DNA of 64,000 nt from Tetrahymena elliotti 4EA (Eukaryota > Ciliophora > Oligohymenophorea > Hymenostomatida > Tetrahymenidae): NCBI GenBank assembly GCA_000231825.2, contig AFXF02001870.1:1-64000 (forward strand). The letters run 5' to 3'. The position numbers and the translations under genes are program-made. Within the stretch, counting starts at the first letter, position 1. Each line of letters starts with the position of its first letter. The notes under the pieces were generated by a model, which searched no databases, had not been told where the DNA came from, and was given only the letters and a program-made list of their open reading frames with translations. Positions 48,328 to 60,700 of the stretch are shown piece after piece.

Positions 48328-51181
48328 ATGCAAAAGTTTAATTAACTTAAGTTGAAAAAAAAAAATTTCTAAATGATTTTCATGTAATATTTATTTCTAA
48401 ATAGATATTATAATTTAGGAGATAAAGGAGTAAAAGAAATATGCTAAGCTTTAAAATAATGTATTCATCTCTCATAATTATCATTATTTCTAACGTAAAT
48501 TTTTATTTTTTAAAAGTTATCGAATATTAACCTAAAAATTATCTTAATTTAATAAATTACGAAAAGATGTTATTTTAAGAATATTTAAAGTTTAATAAAT
48601 TTTTTATTTTTAACAGGAACAACCACATTACGGATGAAGGTATCACATAACTAGGTGAAGTATTAGAAAAAATTCCTTCTCTTTCAGTTTTAGAATTAGA
48701 TTTAAGGTAAAATTAGATAAAAAATCTTCAAAATTCATATTAATATTTATTTAATGATCTTTTAAAAAATCTTTAATAATTAAAAATAATATTTATTTAT
48801 TTATTTACTTAAAGTTTTAACGAAATTACTGATTAGGGTCTAAATTGTCTAAATTCTAGCTTATCTAAATGCAAAAATATTACACTTTTAAAAATGAATT
48901 TTGAGTAAATTATTCAGAATTTCTTTTGACTTCAAAGATATTTTACCAATTTCTTTGATAATTTATTGACTTATTCTTAAATTAATATAAAATAATTTTA
49001 CAAAAAATAAAGAATTTTAAAATTAAATAAAGGAGTAATTAAATAAGACAAAATGGTATCCATAGTTTTTCATCAATTATTGCTAGATTTGAGAATTTGT
49101 ATTACTTATCAATTAATTTTGAGTAAATTATATCTTTATTAAAATATTAGAATAATAGAAAGTTTATTGAAGATTTTATTATTTATTTTTTGAACAAATT
49201 GATTATTTAAAATGAAATAAAATAATTGCTCATTTTTCTAAAAACAATAGATAGAACTAGTTAAGTGATAAAAGTGCTTAAATCTTAGGCTCTGGTTTAA
49301 CACACTGCAACAAGCTTTCAAATTTAACACTTAAATTAAAGTAAAAATAACAATTCTCAATTTTATATTATTATTTACTATTCAGTAATTTTTTCAAAAT
49401 ATTTTTTATATTTCTAAGTTAAATTTTATGAACTAATTTTTAAAATTAAAAATATAAGAGATAACAAATTACTATCAGAGGATATTTAAAATTTGTGCAT
49501 TTCTTTAAAAAATTGCAAATGTTTGAAAAGTTTGAGTCTTTCACTAGGGTATATTTTATAAATTTATAAATATTTAAATAACCAAATTAATATTTCATAT
49601 TCAATTGTAAAATAAAAGTCATAAAAAATAAACATCAGATCCTTATGTTTAATAATTATCTGAATTAATATCCTTAAATAGACTTTCTGATTTGACTCTT
49701 GATTTTAGGTAAAATAAAATTATTTAAATCAATTTAAACTGATTTTATAAAAAATTTAACAACTGCAACCTTGTCAGAGTAAAGAATTTAGTTAATAAAA
49801 ATTTCATAATTTTGAATAAATTTAAAATATTTCTTTCTAAAATTCATTTAGTTTTAGTCTGAGTTAACAAATAATTTAATTAGTAATAGTAAAATAGGAG
49901 TGTAAGAAGTCTCTATCATTAGTTCTGGCATATCTTAAGCTTTTAATTTAGAAAGTTTAGAACTAAATTTAAGGTATGAAAATACTTATCTCAACTAAGA
50001 TTCTAATGATTTAAATTTATTAATTTTATTTATATTTTATTACTAAAGAAATTAAAATCTTGCAGGATAAGGAAGAAACTAATTAATTCAATCAATTGCT
50101 AAATGTATTAATCTTTAAACTCTAATATTAGAATTCTAGTAATTACAAATTAAACAATATGTGTTTCTTTTTATTTTATTTCTTAACATTATTATATATT
50201 AATAATTTATTTTATTATTATTTTTAAAAATAGTAATACCAATTTAGGTTAGAAAGGTGTTGAAGATTTAAGTTATTGGATATAATGTTGCCCTAATATC
50301 AAAAAACTTGCTCTATTTCTAGGGTAAATGAGAAATAAAAATAAATTTAAAACAATTTTATGAAAATATTTTCATAAACCAATTAATATTAATCTTTTAA
50401 ATTATCAATTGTCAAAAGCATTTTTTTCATCAGAATTTTAAAATGGCTTTTTTGAAATTTTTTACAATTTTTCATACTATAATCTTGAAAAATGAAGATT
50501 CATGTTTAAAATTGACTAGAATAACCTTATAAAAATATTTTTTACTGAATATTTTCAGAAATAATCAAATACTAGATGATGGAGTCAAGAAATTAGGTCT
50601 GTTTATAGCAAAATTCAAATATTTATAAGACTTGAAATTATATTTGGGGTAAATAATAAATATTTAAAAAAGTTGTACTTCCTTTTAGGAAAAAGCTTTT
50701 ATTTTATGTTACCATATGTTATTAAACACATTTTTAATTTTAACAGTAAAAATTATTTAAAAATAAAGGTATAATGATATCTGTAATGAAGGAGTTTAAA
50801 ATTTATATCTTATTTTTTAAAATTGCATGAGTCTTTCTACATTGAGTTTAGATTTTTAGTAAATAATTACTTTTTTTAAGCTTTTTCAATTTTCGTATTA
50901 AATTTAATGAAGAAAAAAAATTTTAAAGCCTATAAATTTTTAATATTTATTTAATTTGTAGAGAAAATTTCATATAAGGGACAGATGTTTTAGATCTGAT
51001 TTCAGTTCTATCAAGATGCATCAATCTTAATTACTTGTTTGTTGATTTATAGTAAGATAAATTCCTTTCTATTTATAAAAAATTTATGAAAATTAATATT
51101 CTAAAAAATATTTTTAAATTAGCCTTAATTAAATCAATCAAAGATCTAAATAAAAAATAGAGTAGAAGATATTAAAAATGA
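48328..51181 (+). CDS. Leucine-rich-repeat protein, one repeat per exon
   Basis: A first exon, 48328-48383 (MQKFNQLKLKKKNF..), leads into 13 repeat exons: 48405-48494, 48617-48706, 48815-48904, 49048-49122, 49251-49340, 49459-49548, 49619-49708, 49884-49973, 50049-50138, 50234-50323, 50559-50648, 50769-50858 and 50962-51051. All are 90 bases except the fourth (75), and every junction falls after codon position 2. Each encodes one LRR of about 30 residues of the ribonuclease-inhibitor type, for example NNHITDEGITQLGEVLEKIP followed by SLSVLELDLR, and NLGDKGVKEICQALKQCIHL. The final exon probably reads on to TGA 51179-51181 with about 43 extra residues; a last intron is an alternative. LRR proteins are protein-binding scaffolds. 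No kinase or membrane domain is visible. The 5' end is the least certain part. Confidence 0.78.
48405..51051 (+). repeat. Array of 13 LRR-coding exons
   Basis: Thirteen consecutive exons, twelve of exactly 90 bases and one of 75 (five codons fewer), each carrying a single LRR with the leucine pattern L..L.L.F/L. Introns all split the codon at the same place, so exons are interchangeable without frame loss. Separating introns run from about 70 to 235 bases. Confidence 0.8.
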
Positions 51182-52536
51182 AAAGATTAACATTTTTTAT
51201 CATTCTTTTTTGAAATCAAAAAGTAAATATACATTCAAATTGTTATTGAAAAAAACTATCTTAAATTTCTTCAAACTTTAGTAATAAATGTATTAAATAT
51301 ATTGATTTTTGTATTCAATGATTGTAAATACTTTTTTAATTTTATTTTTGTATTATTTGTACTTAGATTATTTCTTATGGATTTTTTACTTTTTTTAAAT
51401 TTCAATAAATGATTTATTACAAAACAAATGTAAGAAAATTGATTTGATTTATCAAAGAGAAATGTTTGTTGTTTGATTTATTTTAAGAAGAGAGATTGTT
51501 AAAATCTACTTAAATTAATTTGAAATAGATAAAATACCTAAATAAATAGGTAAGAAATTCAGATTATTAAAATTTCAAAAATATGAAATTTTTGGATATT
51601 TCTCTTAATTTAGTTTATTTTAATTGTTATAAAAAAAAGATGTAATCACAAAAAATAAAAAATTTTTATGATACAATAAGCATTAAATTCTGACTGGTTA
51701 TTGTAACGCAATAACAAAACACTTTTCTGGCCTTAACTTACTATTTTCTTAAAGCAGCTGAATAATATTACTGTTCTATTATTGACTTTTATTTTTTTCT
51801 AAGAAAAGCTAGATTTAAAATGGAAAAAGTGTTAAATTTAACTTAAAAAATATCTTCTTTTAACTTAAATACTTCAAAAGTAAATCTGTAAGATTTCTAT
51901 TTTTTTTTTAATTCAATGAATTAGGGAAAATTTTGTATTTTTTTACTTTTGATTTTGAGTAACTTGATTGATTGGCTTTTTATTTGTCAATAAAAATAAT
52001 TAAATAAATTATTTTAAATTTTAATTTCAATCAACAAAATGTGAAGAAGAAAAGAAAATCTGAAAGAGATTCTTTTTTTAGCTAAATTTTCTGTAATAGA
52101 TTGATTTATGTTTACAAAAGGAGTAATTAATATTGATTTGATATTAATATGACGCCTGGGTAAATTAGTAGTAATTTTGATTTAATCAGCATCTTTAATT
52201 GGCAAAGGTTATAAACGAAAGTTAAATTAAGTGTGTGGTTTTAGATTCTTAAAAATATGTAATTTGAAAATTTAATCAAATAAAAAATTGAATAATTTAA
52301 TTTTAAGTCAGCTCTAAAATAAGGTTTACATATCAAATTCAGGGTAATATTAATACAAAATTCTGATTTTACATTTCTCAAATAATTCATCATTATTAAA
52401 GTTGCTATATAGTTATCATCTGCATTATATAAAGAGTATAAAAAAAGACAATAGGTGGTACTTATAATTAAAAAATTTACATTAAATTTTAAAGTTTAAA
52501 AATTTAAAACAAGCAATTATCATATAATTTTAGACT
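51182..52536. other. Intergenic region before the ABC transporters
   Basis: About 1.35 kb of AT-rich sequence. It contains a perfect 7-bp hairpin, GTTATTG-taacg-CAATAAC, at 51697-51715. Otherwise nothing recognised; the right end should hold the promoter of the first transporter. Confidence 0.5.
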
Positions 52537-55500
52537 ATGCTCACAACTGTTTAAGGAGGTGAATAATCTCCTCCAAATAAATAGCCATTATCTAACTTCT
52601 AATTTGAAGATATAGAAATGCAAAATATAAAAACATAATAAGTAGTACCAACAATTTAAACAAATTAAGTTATTTCTCCATCTTAATAAAATTTGAAAGT
52701 TGAAGAAGATGCAGCAGCAGCTCCTTAAAAAAAACATAAATCTAGCCTTCCTCTCACTGCCCTATTCAGATTTGCAACTAGATAGGATTGGGCTATGATG
52801 ATTATAGGTAGTATTGCAGCTTTACTAAATGGTCTATCTTTTCCCTCTTTCTCTCTTGTATTTGGATAAATGATAGATTCTTTTGGACCTACTTCTACAG
52901 GAGATGATTTAGTTAGTGCAGCTGGTACTTAATGTATTTACTTTGCAATTATTGGTGTTGCAAGTTTCTTTTTAAGTTGGGTAAGTTTTGTTTATTCATT
53001 TTTAATGATTTTTTAATTTATTTTTTCTTTCATTTTTTGAAAGATTTAACTTGGATGTTGGATGATTACAGGAGAAAGATAATCTATTGAGTTTAGAAAG
53101 CATTACTTTAACGCTATTGTTAATTAAGAAATTGGATGGTTTGATTAAATTAATCCCAATGAACTTTCAAGTAAGATAGCATCTGAATGTGCTCATATTT
53201 AAGAAGCTATTGGAGAAAAAGTAGCAACTTATTTAATGAGTATAAGCACTGCAATAGGTGGTTTTGCTGTAGGTTATACAAGAGGTTGGTAAATGGCTCT
53301 TGTTTCAACTGCTGCTCTTCCAGTAATTATTTTGGGCGCTGCTTGCTATACTCTAGTCATGTAAAAATCATAAAAAGCTATTTCTGGGTCTTATGAAACT
53401 GCTGGTGGCTTAGCTGAGTAAAGTTTAAATGCCATCAAAACAATTAAATCACTCACAGGTGAAGAGTTTGAGCTCACAGTCTACACTAGAAGTCTTAATG
53501 ATGCATTTAAAATAGCTTGCAGATATGGTGGATTAGCTGGAGCAGGAATGGGTAATAAATTTGAAAGATAATATTTAAAAGAATTCATAAAGAAGAATTA
53601 ACAATGATTAGAATAAATTCAAAAAAACCAAATTACATTTGTTTTGCTCATTTTTTAATTTAATTCCTTCTTAATTAAATTTTTGAGAAAGACAAAATTT
53701 TAATCTCCATATATTAATTTAAAATAGGATTGATGCTTTTAACAATGTTTTGTGATTATGCATTAAGTTTTTGGTATGGATCTCAGCTTATATCAGAAGG
53801 AGTTACTAATTAAATCTATGATCGTAACTATACTTAGGGTGATGTTTATGTCATTTTCTTTTCAGTTTTAATTGGTGGATTTTCTTTTGCTTAGATTGGC
53901 CCTTGTTTATCAAGTTTTGAAATTGGAAAAGAGTCTGCTGAAAAAATCTTCATAATTATGGATAGAGTTCCTACTATTCAAATGCCCAAAGATCCTAAAA
54001 CTATTCCCAATATTTAAGGTGATATAATCTTAAAAGATGTAGAATTTAGATATCCTGCTAAAAAGGATATTCTTGTTCACAAAAAGCTAAGTTTAAGAAT
54101 TTAACCAAATAAGAAGACTGCTCTTGTAGGTGAATCTGGTTGTGGTAAATCTACAGTCATGTAACTTCTTTTGCGTTTTTATGATCCTGAATAAGGTTCA
54201 GTTACCATTGATGGATATGATGTTAAAACTCTTGATTTTAGATGGCTTAGAAATAATGTAGGATATGTTGGTCAAGAACCAGTATTATTTGCAACAACAA
54301 TTCGTGAAAACTTGAAGTTTGGTAAGGAATCTGCCACAGAAGAAGAAATGATTGCTGCTCTTAAGTAGGCTAATGCCTGGGAATTTGTTTCTTAATTAGA
54401 AAATTAGTTAGATACTTTTGTAGGTAATGCAGGAAGTCAGATTTCTGGTGGTTAAAAGCAAAGAATTTGTATTGCTCGTGCTATACTTAAAAACCCTTAA
54501 ATTCTTTTGCTTGATGAAGCTACAAGTGCCTTGGATAGAAAGAATGAAGCCATGATCTAAAAAACACTTGATGAAATTTCAAAAGGTAGAACTACAATTG
54601 TTATTGCTCATAGATTAACAACAATTAAAAATGCAGATGAAATACTTGTTATTGACCATGGAAAGTTAATAGAATAAGGTAGCTACGAGAAACTAATTGA
54701 AGCTAGAGGTAAATTTGAAGCACTTGCTAAAAATTAGATGTAAAAAGAACAAAAAGATGATGAAGAAAGAAAACATTAAGAAGAGCTCTAAAAGGAAGAT
54801 TAAGAAGAAAAATCAGAAAGACTTAGATAAAGCACTTAAAGAAGAGCCAGCAGTGTGTACTAAAATGCCTTGACAAGAGAAGAGTAAGCTGCTCTTGAAG
54901 AATAAGAAAAGTAAGCCTATTTTAAGCAACTAGAAAAAAATATGTGGACTAGACTCTTCACTTTAAACAAACCCGAAAGACCTTAATTTATTTTTGGTAT
55001 TATTTACACTGCCTTAAGTGGTGCTTGTTTCCCATTATGTGGTTTAATTCTTGGTGAATTCATCAGTGTTCTCTCTGATCCTCATGCTTCTAATTTTGAT
55101 AGCAAACGTAGTTTACTCTCCATATACTTTATTATTATAGGTGTCGCTGGTTTCTTTTTGAATGTGTTAAAGTACTACTACTTTACTAGAGTAGGAGAAG
55201 GTTTGACAATGAGAGTAAGATAAGAACTTCTGAAAAAAATGTTCAATATGCCTGGTGGATGGTTTGATAGAAATGATAATAACCCAGGTACTTTAAGTGC
55301 TCGTTTAGCTTCAGATGCACATTTAATTAATAACTTAACTTCCACAATTGTTCAAGTTTAAGTTTTTAACTTCGCTACATTCCTTACGGGTTTTGTTATT
55401 GCATTTGTCTATTCATGGAGAGTAGCTTTAGTTGCTATTGCAGTTTGTCCTTTTGTTGTCGTATCTGGTACTATCCGTGCTAAAAAAACTTAAGGCTTTA

Positions 55501-56708
55501 GTGAAGGTAGTGATAAAGCCTATAAAGATTCAGGTGTGATTATAATGGAAGCTGTTACAAATATCAGAACTGTTGCCTCTTTTGCTAATGAAAAGAAGTT
55601 AGGTTAATTCCTTGATTAAACCTTAGTAGAGCCATATTCCATTGCCTTCAGAAAGGGTCATATTTCAGGAGTATTATTAGGATTTTCATAAATTGGTATA
55701 TTTGCAGTTTATGCAGTTATTTTCATTTGCAGTGCTGTTTTTGTTAGAGATTATGGAGTCACCCCTCGTGAAATGTTTGTTTCTATTTTTGCAGTTTTGA
55801 ATGCTGCAACCTCTGCAGGTAATAATAATCACTTTATGGGTGATGTTGGAGCTGCTAAAGCTGCTTGCAAAGAAATATTTAGAATTATAGATTCTCCTGA
55901 TGAGGAATAGTTATAACAGAAACGTAGAGCTGAACTAAATATTGATAGCAAGCCATTAGTTATAAACAAAATTAAGGGTGATATTGAATTCAGAAATGTC
56001 TCATTCAAATATCCTACAAGAGATGCTATAGTTTTTAGACACTTATCTTTCAAGGTAAATGCAGGATAAAAGGTAGCTTTTGTTGGACCTAGTGGTTCTG
56101 GTAAATCCTCTGTACTTTAATTACTCCTCAGATTCTATGACAATTATGAGGGCTAAATTTTAGTTGATGGCGAAGATATCAGAAATTATGACATTAAAGA
56201 ATTTAGAAAAAACTTTGGTGTTGTGAGCTAAGAACCTACTTTATTCTAAGGAACTATTGCTGATAATATTAAATATAACACTCCTGATGTAGGACCTAAA
56301 GAAATAAGAGAAGCAGCCTAAAAGGCTAATGCTCTTTCATTTATTGAAGAAAAATAAGATGGAGACAATACTGATGGTTTCCAAAAATAAGTTGGTCTTA
56401 AAGGAAGTTAAATATCAGGTGGATAAAAGCAAAGAATTGCTATAGCTCGTGCAGTAATAAAAAATCCAAATGTTATGCTTTTAGATGAAGCAACTAGTGC
56501 TCTTGATCATGAAAATGAAAAGATAGTACAAGAAGCCTTAAACTTAGTTATGAAAGGAAAGACTAGTTTAGTTATTGCTCATAGACTCTCCACAATTGTT
56601 GATAGTGATTAAATATTTGTCATTGAAGGAGGGAGACTTGTAGAATAAGGTACATTTGAAGAACTTATGTCTAAGAGATAATTCTTTTATAGATTAAACA
56701 ACAGTTGA
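52537..56708 (+). CDS. ABCB-type ABC transporter, full length, copy 1
   Basis: Multidrug/peptide-exporter-type ABC transporter with the order TMD-NBD-TMD-NBD. Exons 52537-52980, 53044-53551 and 53728-56708 join in phase to 1310 residues, the usual size. NBD1: Walker [10 protein letters not shown] (about residue 451), Q-loop GQEPVLFA, signature ISGGQKQR (about 554), Walker [13 protein letters not shown], His-loop IAHRL. NBD2: GPSGSGKSS (about 1101), [27 protein letters not shown]. All ATP-site motifs look intact. The linker is long and charged. The intracellular-loop motifs GEEFEL and [13 protein letters not shown] are typical of the ABCB family. The N-terminus (about 80 residues before the first membrane segment) is Q/P-rich. 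Substrate unknown; plasma or endomembrane location is inferred from the family. It is a tandem paralogue of the next gene. Confidence 0.95.
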
Positions 56709-57720
56709 AAATTAAATAAAATATATAATAATTTTAAATTTACTTTTTGTACTGTGTATTTATTAATTTACTTTTTTCTATTCTTAATCTAAAAATTTAT
56801 TTCTAAAAAAATTACATGAATAAATTCTATTTCAATTTATTATCACTTAAAAAGGAATATTTACTGAAAGCTTATGAAATTTCTTGTGTTTATTCCTTGT
56901 CAAGATATTATTTTAAATTTAACTTATCTTCTTTGTTCCATAAAATTCATTTTAATCATTTAAAAATTTTAATTTTATTAGTTTCTTGTTTAATTTATTT
57001 TAAATTTTGATAATTTTTTAAAAATAGTAATTTACAAAAAATAAAAAAAGTTAGTCAAATTTAACTCTGTCTAAATAATTAATTTCATATTTAATTTGAT
57101 TAATTTACAGTAATCTCTCTAAACTAAAAAAATTATAAACGATTAGAGTTTATATGAGCATTATTGATAAATGAAAGAAAGAATCTAATCAAATATTGAA
57201 TAAAATATTATTTTCAAGAGAGAATTTGGAATTATCATCTCTAAAAGTTTATTTTGACTATATTTTTTAGATTTGATTAATACCTTTGAAATAAATGTTG
57301 ATATTTGTAGTGTAGTTATATTTAGAATTAGTTAAAGCAGGAGATATTAGTAAAAGAGGATTTAATTACATTTCAATCTTAGATTAGAAGACTGGCTCAT
57401 AATCAATTTTGATTTGTAAAAAATAAGTATAATCAAGAAGATTATCTTATATAAATTAATAAGGCTTTTATTTGTTACTACTTTGAAAATTATTGATCAA
57501 AGAGCATTTTTGATTAAACCTGATATGCATGTAATCTATTTTTTTGAAAGCTCTTTAATCATCAAAATAAAATACACTTAATCAAAGTAGACTCATTTTC
57601 TCATAACAGCAGATAATATTATAAAATTGCTAAATTTTAAATTTTTATTTAATTTAAATATTTCAAAAGAATTAACAAATAAATATATAATAATTAATTT
57701 TTTAAAAAAATTTATTAAAA
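56709..57720. other. Spacer between the two ABC transporter genes
   Basis: About 1 kb of AT-rich sequence: the 3' flank of copy 1 and the promoter of copy 2. A 64-codon ATG frame at 56816 is AT-driven and not called. Confidence 0.5.
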
Positions 57721-60700
57721 ATGACAGAGGTATAATAAAATACTGAATAATAAGACTTTAGAGACGATTAAAAGTCTCCATTAAATAAAGAACCTCTCAA
57801 AAATTTTGAAAGTGATATTGAGATGTAAATTGAAAATACTAAAACTTCCAAGTAAGAGATTAATCCTAATGCAGATGTTGAAAAGTAAGAACTTAAAACA
57901 GTTAGTTTTCGTTAAATGCTTAGGTATGCAAATAAAACTGACTGGACTCTAATGATTATAGGAGGTATTGCTTCCATGGCTAATGGTATTGCCTTCCCTA
58001 TGTTTGCTCTAATTTTTGGTAAAATGACTGATTCTTTTGGTCCAGATTCAACTGGTGATGACTTAGTTGATTCTGCTGGTAAACAATCTTTGTATTTTTT
58101 CCTTATTGGTGTTGGTAGCTTTATTCTTAGTTGGGTAACTATTTATTTTATATTATATAATAGAAATTTATTATTTGTTTGTTTAATTTAGATTTAACTT
58201 GGGTGCTGGATGATATCTGGAGAAAGGTAGTCAATTAAATATCGCCAAGAATATTTCAAGGCAATAATCAACTAAGAAATAGGGTGGTTTGACTAAATTA
58301 ATCCAAACGAGCTTGCCAGTAAAATATCTGCTGAAAGCTCTTAAATCTAAGGTGCTCTTGGGGAGAAAGTCCCTACTTTCTTGATGAGTATATGTATGAC
58401 AATTGGTGGGTTTGCTATTGGTTATGTTAGAGGATGGTAAATGGCTTTAGTTACTACTGCTGCTTTACCTGTTCTAATTTTAGGTGCAATTTCTTATACT
58501 ATGGTTATCTAATAATCATAAAAGAAGATAACAGGCGCCTATCAAACTTCTGGAGGTTTGGCAGAATAAAGTTTAAATTCAGTGAAAACCATAAAATCTC
58601 TTACTGGTGAAGAATTCGAACTTGTTTAATACTCAAAAAGTTTAGTTTAAGCCTTTAAAATTGCCTGCAAATATGGTGCCTATGCTGGAGCAGGAATAGG
58701 TATTTAATTTAAATTGTGATTATAAAATATTGTTACAGAGCAAATAAAATTTATTAGGCAATAATTTTGAGAATAATAAATTGTAACAATTACAATTTCA
58801 ATTTACTTACTTAAATTGAATAATTAGCATGAATTTAATTCATTCCAAAAATACTTAATTAATCTAAATTTTTATTTTTTTATTTAATTAAGGTTTGACT
58901 CTTTTAACTATGTTTTTTGATTATGCTTTGAGTTTTTGGTATGGATCTAAATTGATTTCTGATGGAACTGAAAACGATATTTTAGATCGTGTATATACTT
59001 AAGGTGATATATTTGTTATCTTTTCATCTATTTTAATTGGTGGCTTTTCCATTGCGTAAGTTGGTCCTTGCCTTAAAAATTTCGAAATTGGAAAGTAAGC
59101 TGCATAAAAAATATTTTATGTTATTGATAGAAGACCACTAATTTAGATGCCTCTTAATCCTCTTACAATTCCTAATTTGTAAGGAAAAATTGAATTTTAA
59201 GCTGTTGAGTTTAACTATCCCGCCAAGAAGGACATTCCTGTTCATAGAAAACTTACTTTAACAATTTAACCTAATAAAAAAACTGCTCTAGTAGGAGAAT
59301 CTGGATGTGGTAAATCAACTGTTATGTAACTTCTTTTACGTTTTTATGATCCAGATAATGGCTCCGTTACTGTTGATGGATATGATGTTAAATCTCTCGA
59401 TTACAGATGGCTAAGAAACCATGTTGGGTAATAATTTTTTTCTTAATTATATATATTTAATATTTAATTTTATTTTAAAAATAAAGGTATGTTGGTTAAG
59501 AGCCTGTATTATTTGCAACAACTATAAGAGAAAATCTTAAATTTGGTAAAGAAGATGCAACTGAAGAGGAAATGATATAGGCCCTCAAATAAGCTAATGC
59601 TTGGGAATTTATCTAATTATTAGAGGACAAGCTTGATACCTATGTTGGTAATGCTGGTAGTTAGATATCAGGAGGATAGAAATAAAGAATTTGCATAGCC
59701 CGTGCCATATTGAAAAATCCTTAAATTCTCTTACTTGATGAAGCAACAAGTGCTTTAGATAGAAAAAATGAAGCTATGATCCAGAAAACCTTAGATGAAA
59801 TCTCAAAAGGCAGAACAACTATAGTTATTGCTCATAGACTATCAACTGTAAAAAATGCAGATGAAATACTTGTTATAGATCAAGGCCAACTAGTAGAATA
59901 GGGTACTTATGAGTAGTTAATAGAATCACATGGAAAGTTTGAGGCTTTAGCTAAAAATCAAATATAAAAAGAGTAGGAGGAAAAGTAAGAAAGGAAAAAC
60001 AGAAAATCTTCTCATCACAAAGAAATCACAGATCATGAAAACGTTGAGGATGAACATATTCGAAAATAGAGTTCTCATGCTCCTAAAAGTGAAAGAAAAT
60101 CATCAGTAATTAGAAAAGTATCTGAAATCCATGCTAAGGAGCAAGAAATTTAGGAGGAAAAAGAAAAGAAAGAATTGCAACTTAAACTAAAAAAGGATGA
60201 TGATTAATTTTTTAAAAGACTCTTCGAAATGAATAAACCTGAAAGAAAGTATTTTTATATTGGTATCTTCTTTACTTTGGCTAATGGTGTCTGCTTCCCT
60301 CTCAGTGGTTTAATTCTTGGTGAATTTATTGATGTTTTGGCCAATCCTGATGCAAGCGATTTTAAAACTAAGTCAGGTTTACTTTCTCTTTACTTTGTTA
60401 TTTTAGGACTTGCTGCTTAAATTCTATCAATTTTCTAACATTCATTTTTTGTTAGAGTTGGTGAAGGTTTAACTTTAAGAGTTAGATAAGAATTACTTAA
60501 AAAAATGCTTAAAATGCCAGGTGGTTGGTTTGATAGACCTGAAAACAATCCAGGTACTTTAAGTGCACGTTTAGCCTCTGATGCATAATTAATTAATGGT
60601 CTTACTTCAAATATTATTTCAGTATAAATTTCAAATTTATCCTCTTTGATTACTGGTTTAGTTATTGCTTTTGTAATGTCATGGAGAGTTGCCTTAGTTT

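Noticed and set aside
56816..57010. Plus-strand ORF of 64 codons between the ABC genes
   Set aside because: Composition is that of AT-rich spacer (F, L, I, K, Y, N), with no conserved features.
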